Source: Tardiphaga robiniae
GTDB taxonomy: Bacteria; Pseudomonadota; Alphaproteobacteria; Rhizobiales; Xanthobacteraceae
DNA length: 64,000 bases
Assembly (NCBI RefSeq): GCF_001618955.1
Contig: NZ_LVYV01000001.1
Coordinates: 441,501-505,500, forward strand
Direction: 5' to 3'
The notes beneath the pieces are model-generated. The model saw only the letters and a list, made by a program, of their open reading frames with translations. It was not told where the DNA came from and ran no database searches. A program made the position numbers and the translations under genes. Below are positions 1 to 9,345 of the stretch, piece by piece (position 1 is the first letter of the stretch; every line of letters starts with the position of its first letter).

Positions 1-1823
1 CGGCGGAACGCCTACTGGCGGCGATCGGCGAGCCTCAAATGATAGATACGGCCAAGGATCCACGCCTTGGCCGTATTTTTTTGAATCGTACCATCCGTAG
101 CTATCCAGCCTTTGCCGGCTTTCACGGCATGGAAGATACGATCGAACGCATCGTCGCCTTCTTCCGCCATGCGGCGCAGGGCCTCGAAGAGCGCAAGCAG
201 ATTCTCTATCTGCTCGGCCCGGTCGGCGGCGGCAAATCATCGCTTGCCGAGCGCCTCAAGGCCTTGATGGAAGTCCATCCAATCTATGTGCTGAAAGCTG
301 GCGACGAGCTCAGCCCGGTCTATGAAAGCCCGCTCAGCCTGTTCGATCCCGACACGCTCGGCCCAATGATCGAAGAGAAATACGGCATTCCGCGCCGGCG
401 GCTTACGGGTCTCATGAGTCCGTGGTGCTATAAGCGGCTCGAAGCTTTCGGCGGCGACATCTCGCAATTCCGCGTCGCCCGCATCCAGCCGTCGCGATTG
501 CGCCAGATCGCCATCGCCAAAACCGAACCCGGCGACGAGAACAACCAGGACATCTCCTCGCTGGTCGGCAAGGTGGATATCCGCAAGCTCGAAATCTTCG
601 CCCAGAACGATCCCGACGCCTACAGCTATTCCGGCGGCCTCAACCGCGCCAATCAGGGCGTGCTCGAATTCGTCGAAATGTTCAAGGCGCCGATCAAGAT
701 GCTGCATCCGCTGCTGACGGCGACGCAGGAAGGCAACTATATCGGCACCGAAAATATCGGCGCAATTCCGTTCACTGGCGTTATTCTCGCTCACTCCAAC
801 GAGTCCGAGTGGCAGAGTTTCAAGGCCAACAAGAACAACGAAGCCTTCATCGATCGTATCTGCGTCATCAAGGTGCCCTACTGTCTGCGCGTCACCGAAG
901 AACAGAAGATCTACGAGAAGCTCATTCAGGGCTCCGAACTCGCCACCGCACCTTGCGCACCGGCGACGCTGGAAACCCTGGCGCGCTTCTCCGTGATGTC
1001 GCGGCTGCGCAAGCACGAGAACTCGACGACCTTCGCCAAGATGCGGGTCTATGACGGCGAAAGCCTGAAAGAGTCGGATCCGAAGGCCCGCAGCGTTCAG
1101 GAATACAAGGACGCCGCCGGTGTTGATGAAGGCATGGACGGTGCCTCGACGCGCTTCGCGTTCAAAGTCCTGGCCGCGACCTACAATCACGACACGTCGG
1201 AGATTGGCGCAGATCCCGTACACCTGATGTATACGCTGGAGCAGGCGATCCGCAGGGAGCAGATGCCTGATGAAGTCGAAAAACGTTATCTCGAATTCAT
1301 CAAGGCCGAGCTGGTACCGCGTTATGCGGAGTTCATCGGTCACGAAATCCAGAAAGCTTATCTGGAATCCTATTCGGACTACGGCCAGAACCTGTTCGAT
1401 CGTTACGTCGACTATGCCGATGCCTGGATCGAGGATCAGGACTTCAAGGATCCTGACACCGGACAATTGCTCGATCGCGAATTGCTCAATCAGGAACTGA
1501 GCAAGATCGAAAAGCCGGCCGGAATCGCCAACCCCAAGGACTTCCGCAACGAAGTCGTGAAGTTCTCGCTTCGCTCGCGGGCACAGAACGGTGGAAAGAA
1601 TCCGACCTGGACGAGTTATGAGAAGATCAGGGAAGTCATCGAAAAGCGCATCTTCTCTCAAGTTGAAGATCTGCTTCCAGTGATCTCCTTCGGATCGAAG
1701 AAGGACGGCGAGACCGAGAAAAAGCATGACGACTTCGTCGCGCGGATGGTCGTTCGCGGCTACACCGAGCGCCAGGTTCGCCGTCTCGTCGAATGGTACA
1801 TGCGCGTGAAACAGGCCGGCTGA
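1..1823 (+). CDS. prkA: PrkA family serine protein kinase, 5' end outside the window
   Basis: PrkA/YeaG kinases act in stress and stationary-phase signalling. The reading frame is open to the left edge. The residues before the Met at 39 (AERLLAAIGEP) match the internal E. coli YeaG segment ending GEPVMVDT, so the true start lies about 50 codons upstream and the Met at 39 is internal. An AAA-like domain with Walker A GPVGGGKSS lies near residue 60 counted from that Met, followed by TEPGDENNQDIS and the C-terminal kinase region. From memory the match to YeaG is close along the whole length. The gene is followed 19 bp later by the yeaH homologue and then by spoVR, the usual operon order. The partner-gene order makes the call secure. 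Confidence 0.97.
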   Translation, partial: AERLLAAIGEPQMIDTAKDPRLGRIFLNRTIRSYPAFAGFHGMEDTIERIVAFFRHAAQGLEERKQILYLLGPVGGGKSSLAERLKALMEVHPIYVLKAGDELSPVYESPLSLFDPDTLGPMIEEKYGIPRRRLTGLMSPWCYKRLEAFGGDISQFRVARIQPSRLRQIAIAKTEPGDENNQDISSLVGKVDIRKLEIFAQNDPDAYSYSGGLNRANQGVLEFVEMFKAPIKMLHPLLTATQEGNYIGTENIGAIPFTGVILAHSNESEWQSFKANKNNEAFIDRICVIKVPYCLRVTEEQKIYEKLIQGSELATAPCAPATLETLARFSVMSRLRKHENSTTFAKMRVYDGESLKESDPKARSVQEYKDAAGVDEGMDGASTRFAFKVLAATYNHDTSEIGADPVHLMYTLEQAIRREQMPDEVEKRYLEFIKAELVPRYAEFIGHEIQKAYLESYSDYGQNLFDRYVDYADAWIEDQDFKDPDTGQLLDRELLNQELSKIEKPAGIANPKDFRNEVVKFSLRSRAQNGGKNPTWTSYEKIREVIEKRIFSQVEDLLPVISFGSKKDGETEKKHDDFVARMVVRGYTERQVRRLVEWYMRVKQAG

Positions 1824-1842
1824 CGCAAGGAGCCAACATAAC

Positions 1843-3120
1843 GTGGCCATGCATATCGTCGATAGACGCCTGAACCCGAGCAGCAAGAGTCTTGAGAACC
1901 GCCAGCGGTTCTTGCGACGCGCGAAAGCTCTGGTTCAGGGAGCCGTCAAGAAAGCCTCCCAGGACCGCGACATCAAAGACGTCCTGGAAGGTGGCGAAGT
2001 GTCCATCCCGCTCGACGGGATGAACGAGCCCCGGTTTTATCGCGAAGGCGGGATTCGCGACCGGGTGTTGCCCGGCAACGTGAAATTTGTGGAAGGTGAT
2101 TACCTTCAGCGACCGCAATCGAAGAGCGGCAGATCGAATGATGCCGGTGAAGGCGACGGCGAGGATGCGTTCCGGTTTGTGCTCAGTCGGGATGAATTCG
2201 TCGACATGTTCCTCGACGACCTGGAACTGCCGGATCTTTCCAAGCGCAAGCTGGCCGAAGTCGAGAACGAAGGCCTGCGCCGTGCCGGATATACGACGTC
2301 GGGCTCGCCTGCCAATATCTCGGTCAGCCGCACCGTGCGCTTGGCCATGGCGCGACGGGTTGCACTGCAGCGACCACGACCGGAAGCCATTGCACAGCTG
2401 GAAACTGAACTGGAGCATTGCAGTGACGAGCGCCGCCCCGAATTGTTGGCAGAAATCGAACGACTGAAATCCAAGATGCGGCGGATTCCCTTCATCGATC
2501 CCATCGATATCCGCTATCGCCGCTTCGAGAACGTGCCGAAGCCGGTGGCGCAGGCGGTGATGTTTTGCCTGATGGACGTCTCCGGCTCGATGTCCGAGCA
2601 CATGAAGGATCTCGCCAAGCGGTTCTACATGCTGCTCTACGTCTTCCTGACGCGTCGCTATCGCAAGGTCGAGATCGTCTTCATCCGTCATACCGACCGC
2701 GCCGAGGAAGTCGACGAGCAGACCTTTTTCCACGGCCCCGCATCGGGCGGCACGCTGGTTTCCAGCGCGCTGCAGGCCATGCATGAGATTGTGCAGTCAC
2801 GCTATCGCCCCGCCGACTGGAACATCTATGCCGCACAGGCCTCGGACGGCGACAACTCCTATGCCGACGGCGATCTCTCCGGCCGCCTGCTCAAGGACAT
2901 GATTCTGCCGGTGACGCAGTTCTTCGCCTATCTGGAAGTAGGCGAGTCCGGCAGCCATCCGTTCGAAATGTCGGAATCCTCGCTATGGACACTGTATCAG
3001 CGACTGCGCGCGGAAGGAGCGCCGCTGTCGATGCGCAAGGTCAATGACCGCAGCGAAATCTTCCCGGTGTTCCATGACCTATTTCAGCGTCGCCAGGCCA
3101 AAGAGAGGGTGGCTCCATGA
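1843..3120 (+). CDS. yeaH: YeaH/YhbH family protein (DUF444)
   Basis: This is a 425-residue DUF444 protein, the usual partner of PrkA. Its biochemical role is unknown; the family is tied to stress and sporulation-like responses. The C-terminal half carries a von Willebrand A-type fold with the metal-site motif MDVSGSMS near residue 244. The start is GTG at 1843, because AAGGAG at 1827-1832 sits 10 nt upstream; an in-frame ATG at 1849 is the alternative. The 3' end overlaps the next start by 4 nt (ATGA at 3117), which suggests translational coupling with the SpoVR gene. The central part (around residues 85-105) is charged and probably flexible. Confidence 0.95.
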   Translation: MAMHIVDRRLNPSSKSLENRQRFLRRAKALVQGAVKKASQDRDIKDVLEGGEVSIPLDGMNEPRFYREGGIRDRVLPGNVKFVEGDYLQRPQSKSGRSNDAGEGDGEDAFRFVLSRDEFVDMFLDDLELPDLSKRKLAEVENEGLRRAGYTTSGSPANISVSRTVRLAMARRVALQRPRPEAIAQLETELEHCSDERRPELLAEIERLKSKMRRIPFIDPIDIRYRRFENVPKPVAQAVMFCLMDVSGSMSEHMKDLAKRFYMLLYVFLTRRYRKVEIVFIRHTDRAEEVDEQTFFHGPASGGTLVSSALQAMHEIVQSRYRPADWNIYAAQASDGDNSYADGDLSGRLLKDMILPVTQFFAYLEVGESGSHPFEMSESSLWTLYQRLRAEGAPLSMRKVNDRSEIFPVFHDLFQRRQAKERVAP

Positions 3121-4652
3121 CAGACCGTCTCTACGAAGGCGCGGACTGGGACTTCGCTACATTGCAGCGCATCCACGATGCCTGCGAGGAGATTGCCGAA
3201 AAGGAGCTCGGCCTCAGCGTCTACCCGAACCAGATCGAAGTCATCACCGCCGAACAGATGCTGGACGCTTACTCGTCCGTAGGCATGCCGCTGTATTACA
3301 AGCACTGGTCGTTCGGCAAACAATTCGCCCATCAGGAAGCGTCCTATCGCAAGGGCCTGATGGGCCTGGCCTATGAGATCGTCATCAACTCGTCGCCGTG
3401 CATTTCCTACCTGATGGAGGAAAACACGGCGACCATGCAGACGCTGGTGATCGCCCACGCCGCCTTCGGCCACAACCATTTCTTCAAGAACAACTACCTC
3501 TTCAAGCAGTGGACCGATGCCGACGGGATTCTCGACTATCTCGATTTCGCCAAGGGCTATGTGGCGCAGTGCGAGGAAAAGCATGGCCGCGCAGCGGTGG
3601 AGCAGACGCTCGACGCCGCTCACGCGCTGATGTCGCACGGCGTCGATCGCTATCCCGGCAAGAAATCGCTGGATTTGCGGGCCGAGGAAAAACGCGCCAA
3701 GGAACGCCGCAACCACGAAGAAACCTCGTTCAACGATCTGTGGCGCACGGTGCCGACGGGGCGGACGAAGAGTGCCTCACTGCTCAGCGCGGAGCGACGA
3801 CGCGCCCTGCTCGGCCTGCCGCAGGAAAACCTGCTATATTTTCTGGAGAAAGCCGCACCGCGGCTACAAACCTGGCAGCGTGAACTGCTGCGCATCGTCC
3901 GGCACATCTCGCAATATTTCTACCCGCAAGGTCAGACCAAGGTGATGAACGAAGGCACGGCCACTTACGTGCACTATCGCATCATGACCCGGCTGCATCA
4001 GACCGGGCAGATCTCGGACGGCAACTTCCTGGAATTCCTGCAATCGCACACCAATGTCGTGTTCCAGCCGAATTACGATGACCGGCGCTTCTCGGGCTTC
4101 AACCCCTATGCGCTCGGCTTCGCAATGATGCAGGACATCGAAAAAATCGTCACCGATCCGACCGACGAAGACCGCGCGTGGTTTCCCGATATCGCCGGCA
4201 AAGGCGACGCCATGGCGGTGCTGCGAGATATCTGGGCGAACTACCGCGACGAGAGCTTCGTCAGCCAGTTCCTTAGCCCACGACTGATGCGCCACATGCG
4301 GATGTTCCACCTGCATGACGATCCGGCGGTGTCGGAAGGCATCCGCGTCGATGCCATCCATGACGAGCGTGGCTATCGTCGCGTCCGACGTGTGCTGGCG
4401 CGTCAGTACGACGTCGGCCTGATCGACGCGAATGTCGAAGTGGTGGACGTCGACCTCGCCGGCGATCGCCGGCTGATGCTGAAGCATTCGGTGCTCAATG
4501 GCGCCCTGCTGAACGAGGCCGACGCCAAACGGGTGCTGCAGCATCTCGCCGATCTCTGGAGCTACGACGTCTCGCTTGCCGAGGTCGATGCCTCCGGCCT
4601 GGTGCTCAAGGAACACGTCGCCCATCCTCGCGTGATGGCCGCGGCCGCTTGA
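3117..4652 (+). CDS. spoVR: SpoVR family protein
   Basis: A 511-residue SpoVR/YcgB family protein of typical length. In Bacillus SpoVR affects spore cortex; in non-spore-formers it is a stress protein of unknown biochemistry, transcribed with prkA and yeaH. The N-terminal segment starting TDRLYEGADWDF and the motifs YEIVINSSPCISYLMEEN and FFKNNYLFKQWTDAD are family hallmarks. Its ATG overlaps the stop of the preceding gene. A GC-rich hairpin follows at 4683-4710. Third and last gene of the operon. Confidence 0.96.
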   Translation: MTDRLYEGADWDFATLQRIHDACEEIAEKELGLSVYPNQIEVITAEQMLDAYSSVGMPLYYKHWSFGKQFAHQEASYRKGLMGLAYEIVINSSPCISYLMEENTATMQTLVIAHAAFGHNHFFKNNYLFKQWTDADGILDYLDFAKGYVAQCEEKHGRAAVEQTLDAAHALMSHGVDRYPGKKSLDLRAEEKRAKERRNHEETSFNDLWRTVPTGRTKSASLLSAERRRALLGLPQENLLYFLEKAAPRLQTWQRELLRIVRHISQYFYPQGQTKVMNEGTATYVHYRIMTRLHQTGQISDGNFLEFLQSHTNVVFQPNYDDRRFSGFNPYALGFAMMQDIEKIVTDPTDEDRAWFPDIAGKGDAMAVLRDIWANYRDESFVSQFLSPRLMRHMRMFHLHDDPAVSEGIRVDAIHDERGYRRVRRVLARQYDVGLIDANVEVVDVDLAGDRRLMLKHSVLNGALLNEADAKRVLQHLADLWSYDVSLAEVDASGLVLKEHVAHPRVMAAAA

Positions 4653-4682
4653 TCAATCCCCTTACGTTCCCTCCCGCAAACT

Positions 4683-4710
4683 CCCCTGCCCGGCTTGTCG
4701 CCGGGCGGGG
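4683..4710 (+). terminator. Probable terminator after spoVR
   Basis: A GC-rich hairpin with left arm CCCC-t-GCCCGGC (4683-4694), loop TTGTC and right arm GCCGGGCGGGG (4700-4710); one bulged T. It is followed only by ACTTTC, so the U-tract is weak. Its place just after the spoVR stop and before dmeR supports a terminator role. Confidence 0.6.
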
Positions 4711-4730
4711 ACTTTCGCTCGGAAGGAATA

Positions 4731-4750
4731 TAGGGTAGGGGACTATCCTA
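4731..4750 (+). promoter_or_regulatory. Palindromic operator, probable DmeR site
   Basis: An inverted repeat TAGGGTAG-GGGA-CTATCCTA (one mismatch between arms) ends on the first base of the dmeR start codon and covers the only well-placed ribosome-binding sequence (AGGGG, 4737-4741). RcnR/DmeR-type repressors bind G/C-tract palindromes with A/T-rich flanks; the fit to that pattern is inferred. Binding here would block both transcription and translation initiation. Confidence 0.65.
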
Positions 4751-5025
4751 TGTCACATCTCACCGCTAACAAGACCAAGCTGCTCGCCCGGGTCCGTCGG
4801 CTCGCCGGCCAAATGGTCGCCATCGAGAAGGCCATCACCGAAGACGCCGGCTGCGCCACGATCCTGCATCAAGTCGCAGGCGTGCGCGGCGCCGTGAGCG
4901 GGCTGATGGATGAACTGATCGAGGACCATGTCCGCGAGCATGTCGCCCATCCCGGTCTCAGCGCCGACGACCGTGCGGCCGGCGCCGAAGAACTCATCGC
5001 CGCCATCCGGCGCTACGCAAAATAG
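4750..5025 (+). CDS. dmeR: RcnR/DmeR-type Co/Ni-sensing repressor
   Basis: A 91-residue all-helical CsoR/RcnR family (DUF156) repressor. It keeps His3, Cys35, His60 and His64 at the same positions as the nickel/cobalt ligands of E. coli RcnR, so a metal sensor is favoured over the formaldehyde sensor FrmR. It starts MSH like RcnR. It sits 9 bp upstream of a CDF exporter, the dmeRF arrangement known in rhizobia. A palindrome overlapping the start (4731-4750) suggests autoregulation of the pair, with release of the DNA when cobalt or nickel binds. Confidence 0.88.
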   Translation: MSHLTANKTKLLARVRRLAGQMVAIEKAITEDAGCATILHQVAGVRGAVSGLMDELIEDHVREHVAHPGLSADDRAAGAEELIAAIRRYAK

Positions 5026-5034
5026 GAGACGCGC

Positions 5035-5949
5035 ATGACCGCGCCCGGAGATATCGACGCCCTCGCCCACGACCATGTGTTTCTCGGCGACAGTCACGAC
5101 GACAATACCCGCCGCACCCTATGGGTGGTCGCCCTCACTACTATCATGATGGTCGGCGAAATCGTTGCCGGCACAGTCTTCAACTCGATGGCGCTGCTGG
5201 CTGACGGCTTCCACATGGCGACCCATGCCGTGGCGCTCGCCATTGCTGCGGGCGCCTATGCCTATGCACGCCGCAACGCACATAACCGCCGCTTTACTTT
5301 CGGCACGGGCAAGGTCGGCGATCTCGCCGGCTTTGCCTCCGCGTTGGTGCTGGCGATCATCGCCATCGGCATCGCCGTCGAATCCGTGCAGCGGCTATTC
5401 AATCCGTCCACAGTCGCCTTCGGCGAAGCCACGGTGATCGCCGTCATCGGCTTGATCGTGAATATCGCCAGCGCGTTTTTGCTGAGCGGCGGGCATCATC
5501 ACCACGGCCACGATCATCACGACCATCACCACGGTGCGCATCATCGCGACAATAACATGCGCTCCGCCTTCATGCATGTGCTGGCCGATGCGCTGACCTC
5601 GGTGCTAGCCATCGCCGCGCTGATAGCCGGCCGCTATCTTGGCTGGGTCTGGCTCGATCCTGTGATGGGTATCGTCGGCGGCATCGTCATCGCCGCCTGG
5701 GCGTGGAATTTGCTGCGCGACACGGCGGCCGTGTTGCTCGACACATCAGATCCGCATCTCGAACAGGAAATCCGCGACGAGGTGGAGCGCCCCGGCGACG
5801 CCCGCATCTTCGACCTCCACGTCTGGCGCGTCGGCCCCGGTGCGCATGCTGCGATCGTCGGCTTTGCCGGCGGAGCGAGCACAGAGACGGTGCGGCAGCG
5901 CCTCACGGCCGTGCATGAATTGCAGCACGTGACTGTGGAAGCACGCTAG
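5035..5949 (+). CDS. dmeF: CDF family Co2+/Ni2+ efflux transporter DmeF
   Basis: A 304-residue cation diffusion facilitator of the DmeF type, an inner-membrane metal/proton antiporter. Transmembrane helices begin near residue 28. TM2 holds the ligand set DGFHMATH (Asp57, His60, His64) and TM5 holds HVLAD (His181, Asp185). Between TM4 and TM5 is a histidine-rich cytoplasmic loop (residues 152-170) that likely binds or buffers metal. The cytoplasmic C-terminal domain is short. Cotranscribed with dmeR, hence presumably induced by cobalt or nickel. Confidence 0.92.
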   Translation: MTAPGDIDALAHDHVFLGDSHDDNTRRTLWVVALTTIMMVGEIVAGTVFNSMALLADGFHMATHAVALAIAAGAYAYARRNAHNRRFTFGTGKVGDLAGFASALVLAIIAIGIAVESVQRLFNPSTVAFGEATVIAVIGLIVNIASAFLLSGGHHHHGHDHHDHHHGAHHRDNNMRSAFMHVLADALTSVLAIAALIAGRYLGWVWLDPVMGIVGGIVIAAWAWNLLRDTAAVLLDTSDPHLEQEIRDEVERPGDARIFDLHVWRVGPGAHAAIVGFAGGASTETVRQRLTAVHELQHVTVEAR

Positions 5950-6094
5950 CGCCGGACGCACATCTCCCACGTTACGAGCCATGCGGCGAAGCGGGTTGGC
6001 ATTCGCCGCTTGGCTGATTAACCTGACGTCATCATCGCCAGCCAAATGGCGGGACGTGCCGATTGCGGCGCGCAAAAAAACGTCTGGGACGGAC

Positions 6095-7687
6095 ATGCAA
6101 GGACAGATAGCGCCGGACACCTCAACGCCGGCCACCCGCCATGAAGTTCTCTACCGCGAACGCGTCGTCACCTGTTTCTCCGATCGTCCGCCGACCCTCG
6201 ACGCCATGCTGCGCGCCGCAGTCGCGCGGAAGCCTGATGGCGTCGCGCTGGTGCTCGGCGAAAAACGAGTCACCTATGCGGAGCTCGACCGCGTCGCGGA
6301 GAATGTCGCCCGCAATCTGATCGCCTCCGGTTTCCGGAAAGGCGAGCGCATCGCGATACTGCTCGGCAACTGCCTGGAATTCATCTTCTGCGCGCTCGGC
6401 GCCGTCCGCGCCGGCATGATCGTCGTCCCGCTCAATGCGCGGCAACGCGCCCCCGAGATCGACTATGTGTTGCAGCAGTGTGGGACCTCAGCTCTGGTCT
6501 ATGACGCCGACTGCAAGGCCAACCTGCCCGCACCGCGTGCGGACTTGCGCAATCAGTGGGTGGTCGGCAGCGGACGCGCGGCATCGTTTACGGAGCTGAT
6601 GAATGATGCGCCTGCCGCTGCGCTTCCCGAACTCCATCAGGAAGACACCGCTTTTCTGCTCTATACATCGGGCACCACAGGCAATCCGAAAGGCGCGATG
6701 CTCACCCATGTGAGCATCATCCACTCGGTGCTCAACTTCCAGCACGGCTATGGCCTGCATGACGGTGACGTCACTCTGCTGGCGGTCCCAGTGTCACATG
6801 TCACCGGGCTCGTGGCGCTGATCCTTGCGACCATCCATGTCGCCGGAACAACGGTCATCCTGCCCGCCTTCAAGGCGCCGGAATTTCTCGCTGTCGCGGC
6901 GCGCGAGCGCATGACCTACACGCTGATGGTGCCGGCAATGTATAATCTCTGCCTGCTGCAGCCGGATTTCGATCGTCACGATCTGTCCTCATGGCGCATC
7001 GCCGGCTTCGGCGGGGCGCCGATGCCGGAAGCGACTATCAAGCGGCTCGCCGAGGTGCTGCCGAAGCTCAATCTCTGCAATGCCTATGGCTCGACCGAAA
7101 CCACCTCACCCGCGACAATGTTTCCGCCCGGCTCGCCGGCCGGCAAGATCAATTCGGTCGGGCGCCCCGTAATCGGCGCGCATATCGTGGTCGCCGATGA
7201 CGACGGGCGCGAGGTGCCGGCCGGTCAGAACGGCGAATTGCTGATTGCCGGCGCAATGGTCGTGCCGGGCTATTGGGACAATCCGGATGCGACTCGCACC
7301 GGCTTCGTCGGCGGCTACTGGCGCTCCGGCGATATCGGCCGCATGGATGCGGATGGCTATGTCTATGTGGTCGACCGCAAGAAGGACATGATCAATCGCG
7401 CCGGCTTCAAGATCTACTGCACCGAGGTCGAAAACGTGATGTCACATCATCCGGCCATCCTCGAAAGCGCAGTGGTGGGCAAACCGGATCCAGTGCTGGG
7501 CGAACGCGTACACGCCTTCGTCTACAGCCTCGATGGCGGCAACGAGGCCGACATCCGCAAATACTGCGCGGAGCGACTGTCCGATTATAAGGTGCCGGAC
7601 ACCATCACCTTCCTGAAGGAGCCGCTGCCGCGCAACGCTAACGGCAAGATCCTCAAGACCGAGCTACGCAAGATGATGGCGAGCTGA
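6095..7687 (+). CDS. AMP-forming acyl-CoA synthetase (ANL superfamily)
   Basis: A 530-residue class I adenylate-forming enzyme that activates a carboxylic acid to an acyl-adenylate and then to the CoA thioester. Seen: P-loop LLYTSGTTGNPKG near residue 187, AYGSTET near 328, YWRSGDIG, the hinge DRKKDMI, and a C-terminal NANGKILKTEL carrying the catalytic lysine. The frame is open further upstream to an ATG at 5981, but those residues look non-native and the ATG at 6095 gives the normal N-terminus. The substrate cannot be told; medium- or long-chain fatty or aromatic acids are possible. Its stop abuts the convergent GGT-like gene with no gap. Confidence 0.88.
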   Translation: MQGQIAPDTSTPATRHEVLYRERVVTCFSDRPPTLDAMLRAAVARKPDGVALVLGEKRVTYAELDRVAENVARNLIASGFRKGERIAILLGNCLEFIFCALGAVRAGMIVVPLNARQRAPEIDYVLQQCGTSALVYDADCKANLPAPRADLRNQWVVGSGRAASFTELMNDAPAAALPELHQEDTAFLLYTSGTTGNPKGAMLTHVSIIHSVLNFQHGYGLHDGDVTLLAVPVSHVTGLVALILATIHVAGTTVILPAFKAPEFLAVAARERMTYTLMVPAMYNLCLLQPDFDRHDLSSWRIAGFGGAPMPEATIKRLAEVLPKLNLCNAYGSTETTSPATMFPPGSPAGKINSVGRPVIGAHIVVADDDGREVPAGQNGELLIAGAMVVPGYWDNPDATRTGFVGGYWRSGDIGRMDADGYVYVVDRKKDMINRAGFKIYCTEVENVMSHHPAILESAVVGKPDPVLGERVHAFVYSLDGGNEADIRKYCAERLSDYKVPDTITFLKEPLPRNANGKILKTELRKMMAS

Positions 7688-9277
7688 TCACCAAGCGGCG
7701 ACAGCACCATCCGAGCGTGGGTCCGTCGCGCCTTCGAGCACGCCGTTGGCGTGCAGCACGATGGCCCCGGCATGGCCCATGGTGCCGGTATAGCTGCCGA
7801 GCACTTCAACCACGTGACCAGCATCCCGAAGCTGCTGGATCAACGCGGGATCGAAGCGATCCTCGACCTTCAGCGTGACGCTCTCGTCGCCCCAGGTCTT
7901 GCCGAGCAGCCAGCGCGGCGCCGTCACCGCCTGCTGCAGTGGCATGCCGAACATGCCGTAGCGCGAGAACACCGCCGACTGCGTCTGCGGCTGACCTTCG
8001 CCGCCCATATTGCCATAGACCATACGGCGGCCGTCATCGAAGATCGCCATCGCCGGATTGAGCGTGTGGAACGGCTTGCGACCCGGCTTCAGCGCATTCC
8101 AGCCACTCTCGGCAAGCCGGAACGAGGCGCCGCGATTCTGCCAGCAGATGCCGGTGTCCGGCAGCACCACGCCGGAGCCGAATTCGAAATAGACCGACTG
8201 GATGAACGAGACCGAGCGGCCCTGACCGTCGATGACACCGAGCCAGATGGTGTCGCCGGGCTTGCGGACATGCGGCCACGGCAGCGCAATCTTGCGATCG
8301 ATGTGACGCGCCAGTTCATCAAGCTTCGCGTTCTCAAGGAACGTCGCGGGATCCACCGTCATGTGATCGGGATCGCCGACATGCTCGTCGCGGATGATGA
8401 AGGCCTGCTTGGTGGCCTCGACCAGACCGTGAATGTGATCGAAACCTTCCGCCTGGGTGACGCCGAGCCGATCGAACATCGCGAGGATCATCAGCGACGA
8501 TAGACCCTGCGTCGGCGGCGCCATGTTGAACAGCTGCGCGCCGCGCACCGTGGTCGACAGCGGCGGACGCTCGGTGGCTTGATGGTTCTGCAGATCGGCC
8601 CCGGTGACGGGCGATGCGACCTTGGCGAGGTCAGCGGCGATCGTGTCGGCCAGCTTGCCGTTGTAGAAACTCTCGAAGCCCTCGGCGGCCAGACGCTTCA
8701 GCGTCGCGCCGAGCGCCGGCAGCTTCATGATATCGCCTTCGGCCGGCGCCTGCCCGTTCGGCATGAAAGTCCCGGCGAAATTCGGCTGGTCCTTCAGCTC
8801 CGCGAATTTCTCAGACGTCAGTTCGGATTGGCTGCGCGTAACGACGATGCCATTTTCGGCATAATAGATCGCACTTTCCAGCAGCCGCTCGCGCGCCATC
8901 GGCTGCTGCCAATGCTGCGAGATATCCAGCGCTTTCTGCCAGCCGGACACGGTCCCGGCGACGGTGTTGGCAGCGAGCGGTCCGCGGAACGGAATCGCCG
9001 AAGCGCCCTTCGACGCATAATAAGCAAGATCCACCGCTGCGCCGGCGCGGCCGCAGGCATCCACCGTGATCGGCGCCTTGCCGGGCTCGGCGATCAGCCA
9101 GAAGCCGTCGCCGCCGATGCCGGTCATGTGCGGATAGACCACTGCGAGCGCCGCCGCTACGGCGATCGCCGCTTCCACGGCGGTCCCGCCGTCCTTGAGC
9201 ACATAGAGACCGGCCTGCGACGCCAGGTGATGCGGAGAGGTCACCATGCCCCGTCGCGCGCGCGGTGTTTCAAGCAT
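7688..9277 (-). CDS. Gamma-glutamyltransferase family protein
   Basis: A 529-residue Ntn-hydrolase of the gamma-glutamyltranspeptidase family. The conserved start of the fold (HHLASQAGLYVLKDGGTAVEA), the predicted autocleavage threonine in GDTIWLGVID, GNMGGEGQPQTQ and the C-terminal TDPRSDGAVA are all present. No signal peptide is evident, unlike classical periplasmic GGT, so it may be a cytoplasmic acylase or peptidase-like member. The start is ATG 9277; the frame stays open about 120 codons further upstream but that stretch is arginine-rich and not protein-like. Last gene of the MoxR-VWA-amidohydrolase run, 68 bp after the amidohydrolase. Confidence 0.85.
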   Translation of the reverse strand: MLETPRARRGMVTSPHHLASQAGLYVLKDGGTAVEAAIAVAAALAVVYPHMTGIGGDGFWLIAEPGKAPITVDACGRAGAAVDLAYYASKGASAIPFRGPLAANTVAGTVSGWQKALDISQHWQQPMARERLLESAIYYAENGIVVTRSQSELTSEKFAELKDQPNFAGTFMPNGQAPAEGDIMKLPALGATLKRLAAEGFESFYNGKLADTIAADLAKVASPVTGADLQNHQATERPPLSTTVRGAQLFNMAPPTQGLSSLMILAMFDRLGVTQAEGFDHIHGLVEATKQAFIIRDEHVGDPDHMTVDPATFLENAKLDELARHIDRKIALPWPHVRKPGDTIWLGVIDGQGRSVSFIQSVYFEFGSGVVLPDTGICWQNRGASFRLAESGWNALKPGRKPFHTLNPAMAIFDDGRRMVYGNMGGEGQPQTQSAVFSRYGMFGMPLQQAVTAPRWLLGKTWGDESVTLKVEDRFDPALIQQLRDAGHVVEVLGSYTGTMGHAGAIVLHANGVLEGATDPRSDGAVAAW

Positions 9278-9345
9278 TCGTCGTCTCCAGAACTCGTGGC
9301 ATGCCAGCTTTGTTTGGCGCAGTCGTAACGGGTCTGGCCGATGAT

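Noticed and set aside
237-1886. 549-codon open frame on the minus strand
   Set aside because: It lies opposite prkA and reads as Leu/Arg/Asp-rich non-protein; high GC keeps antisense frames open.
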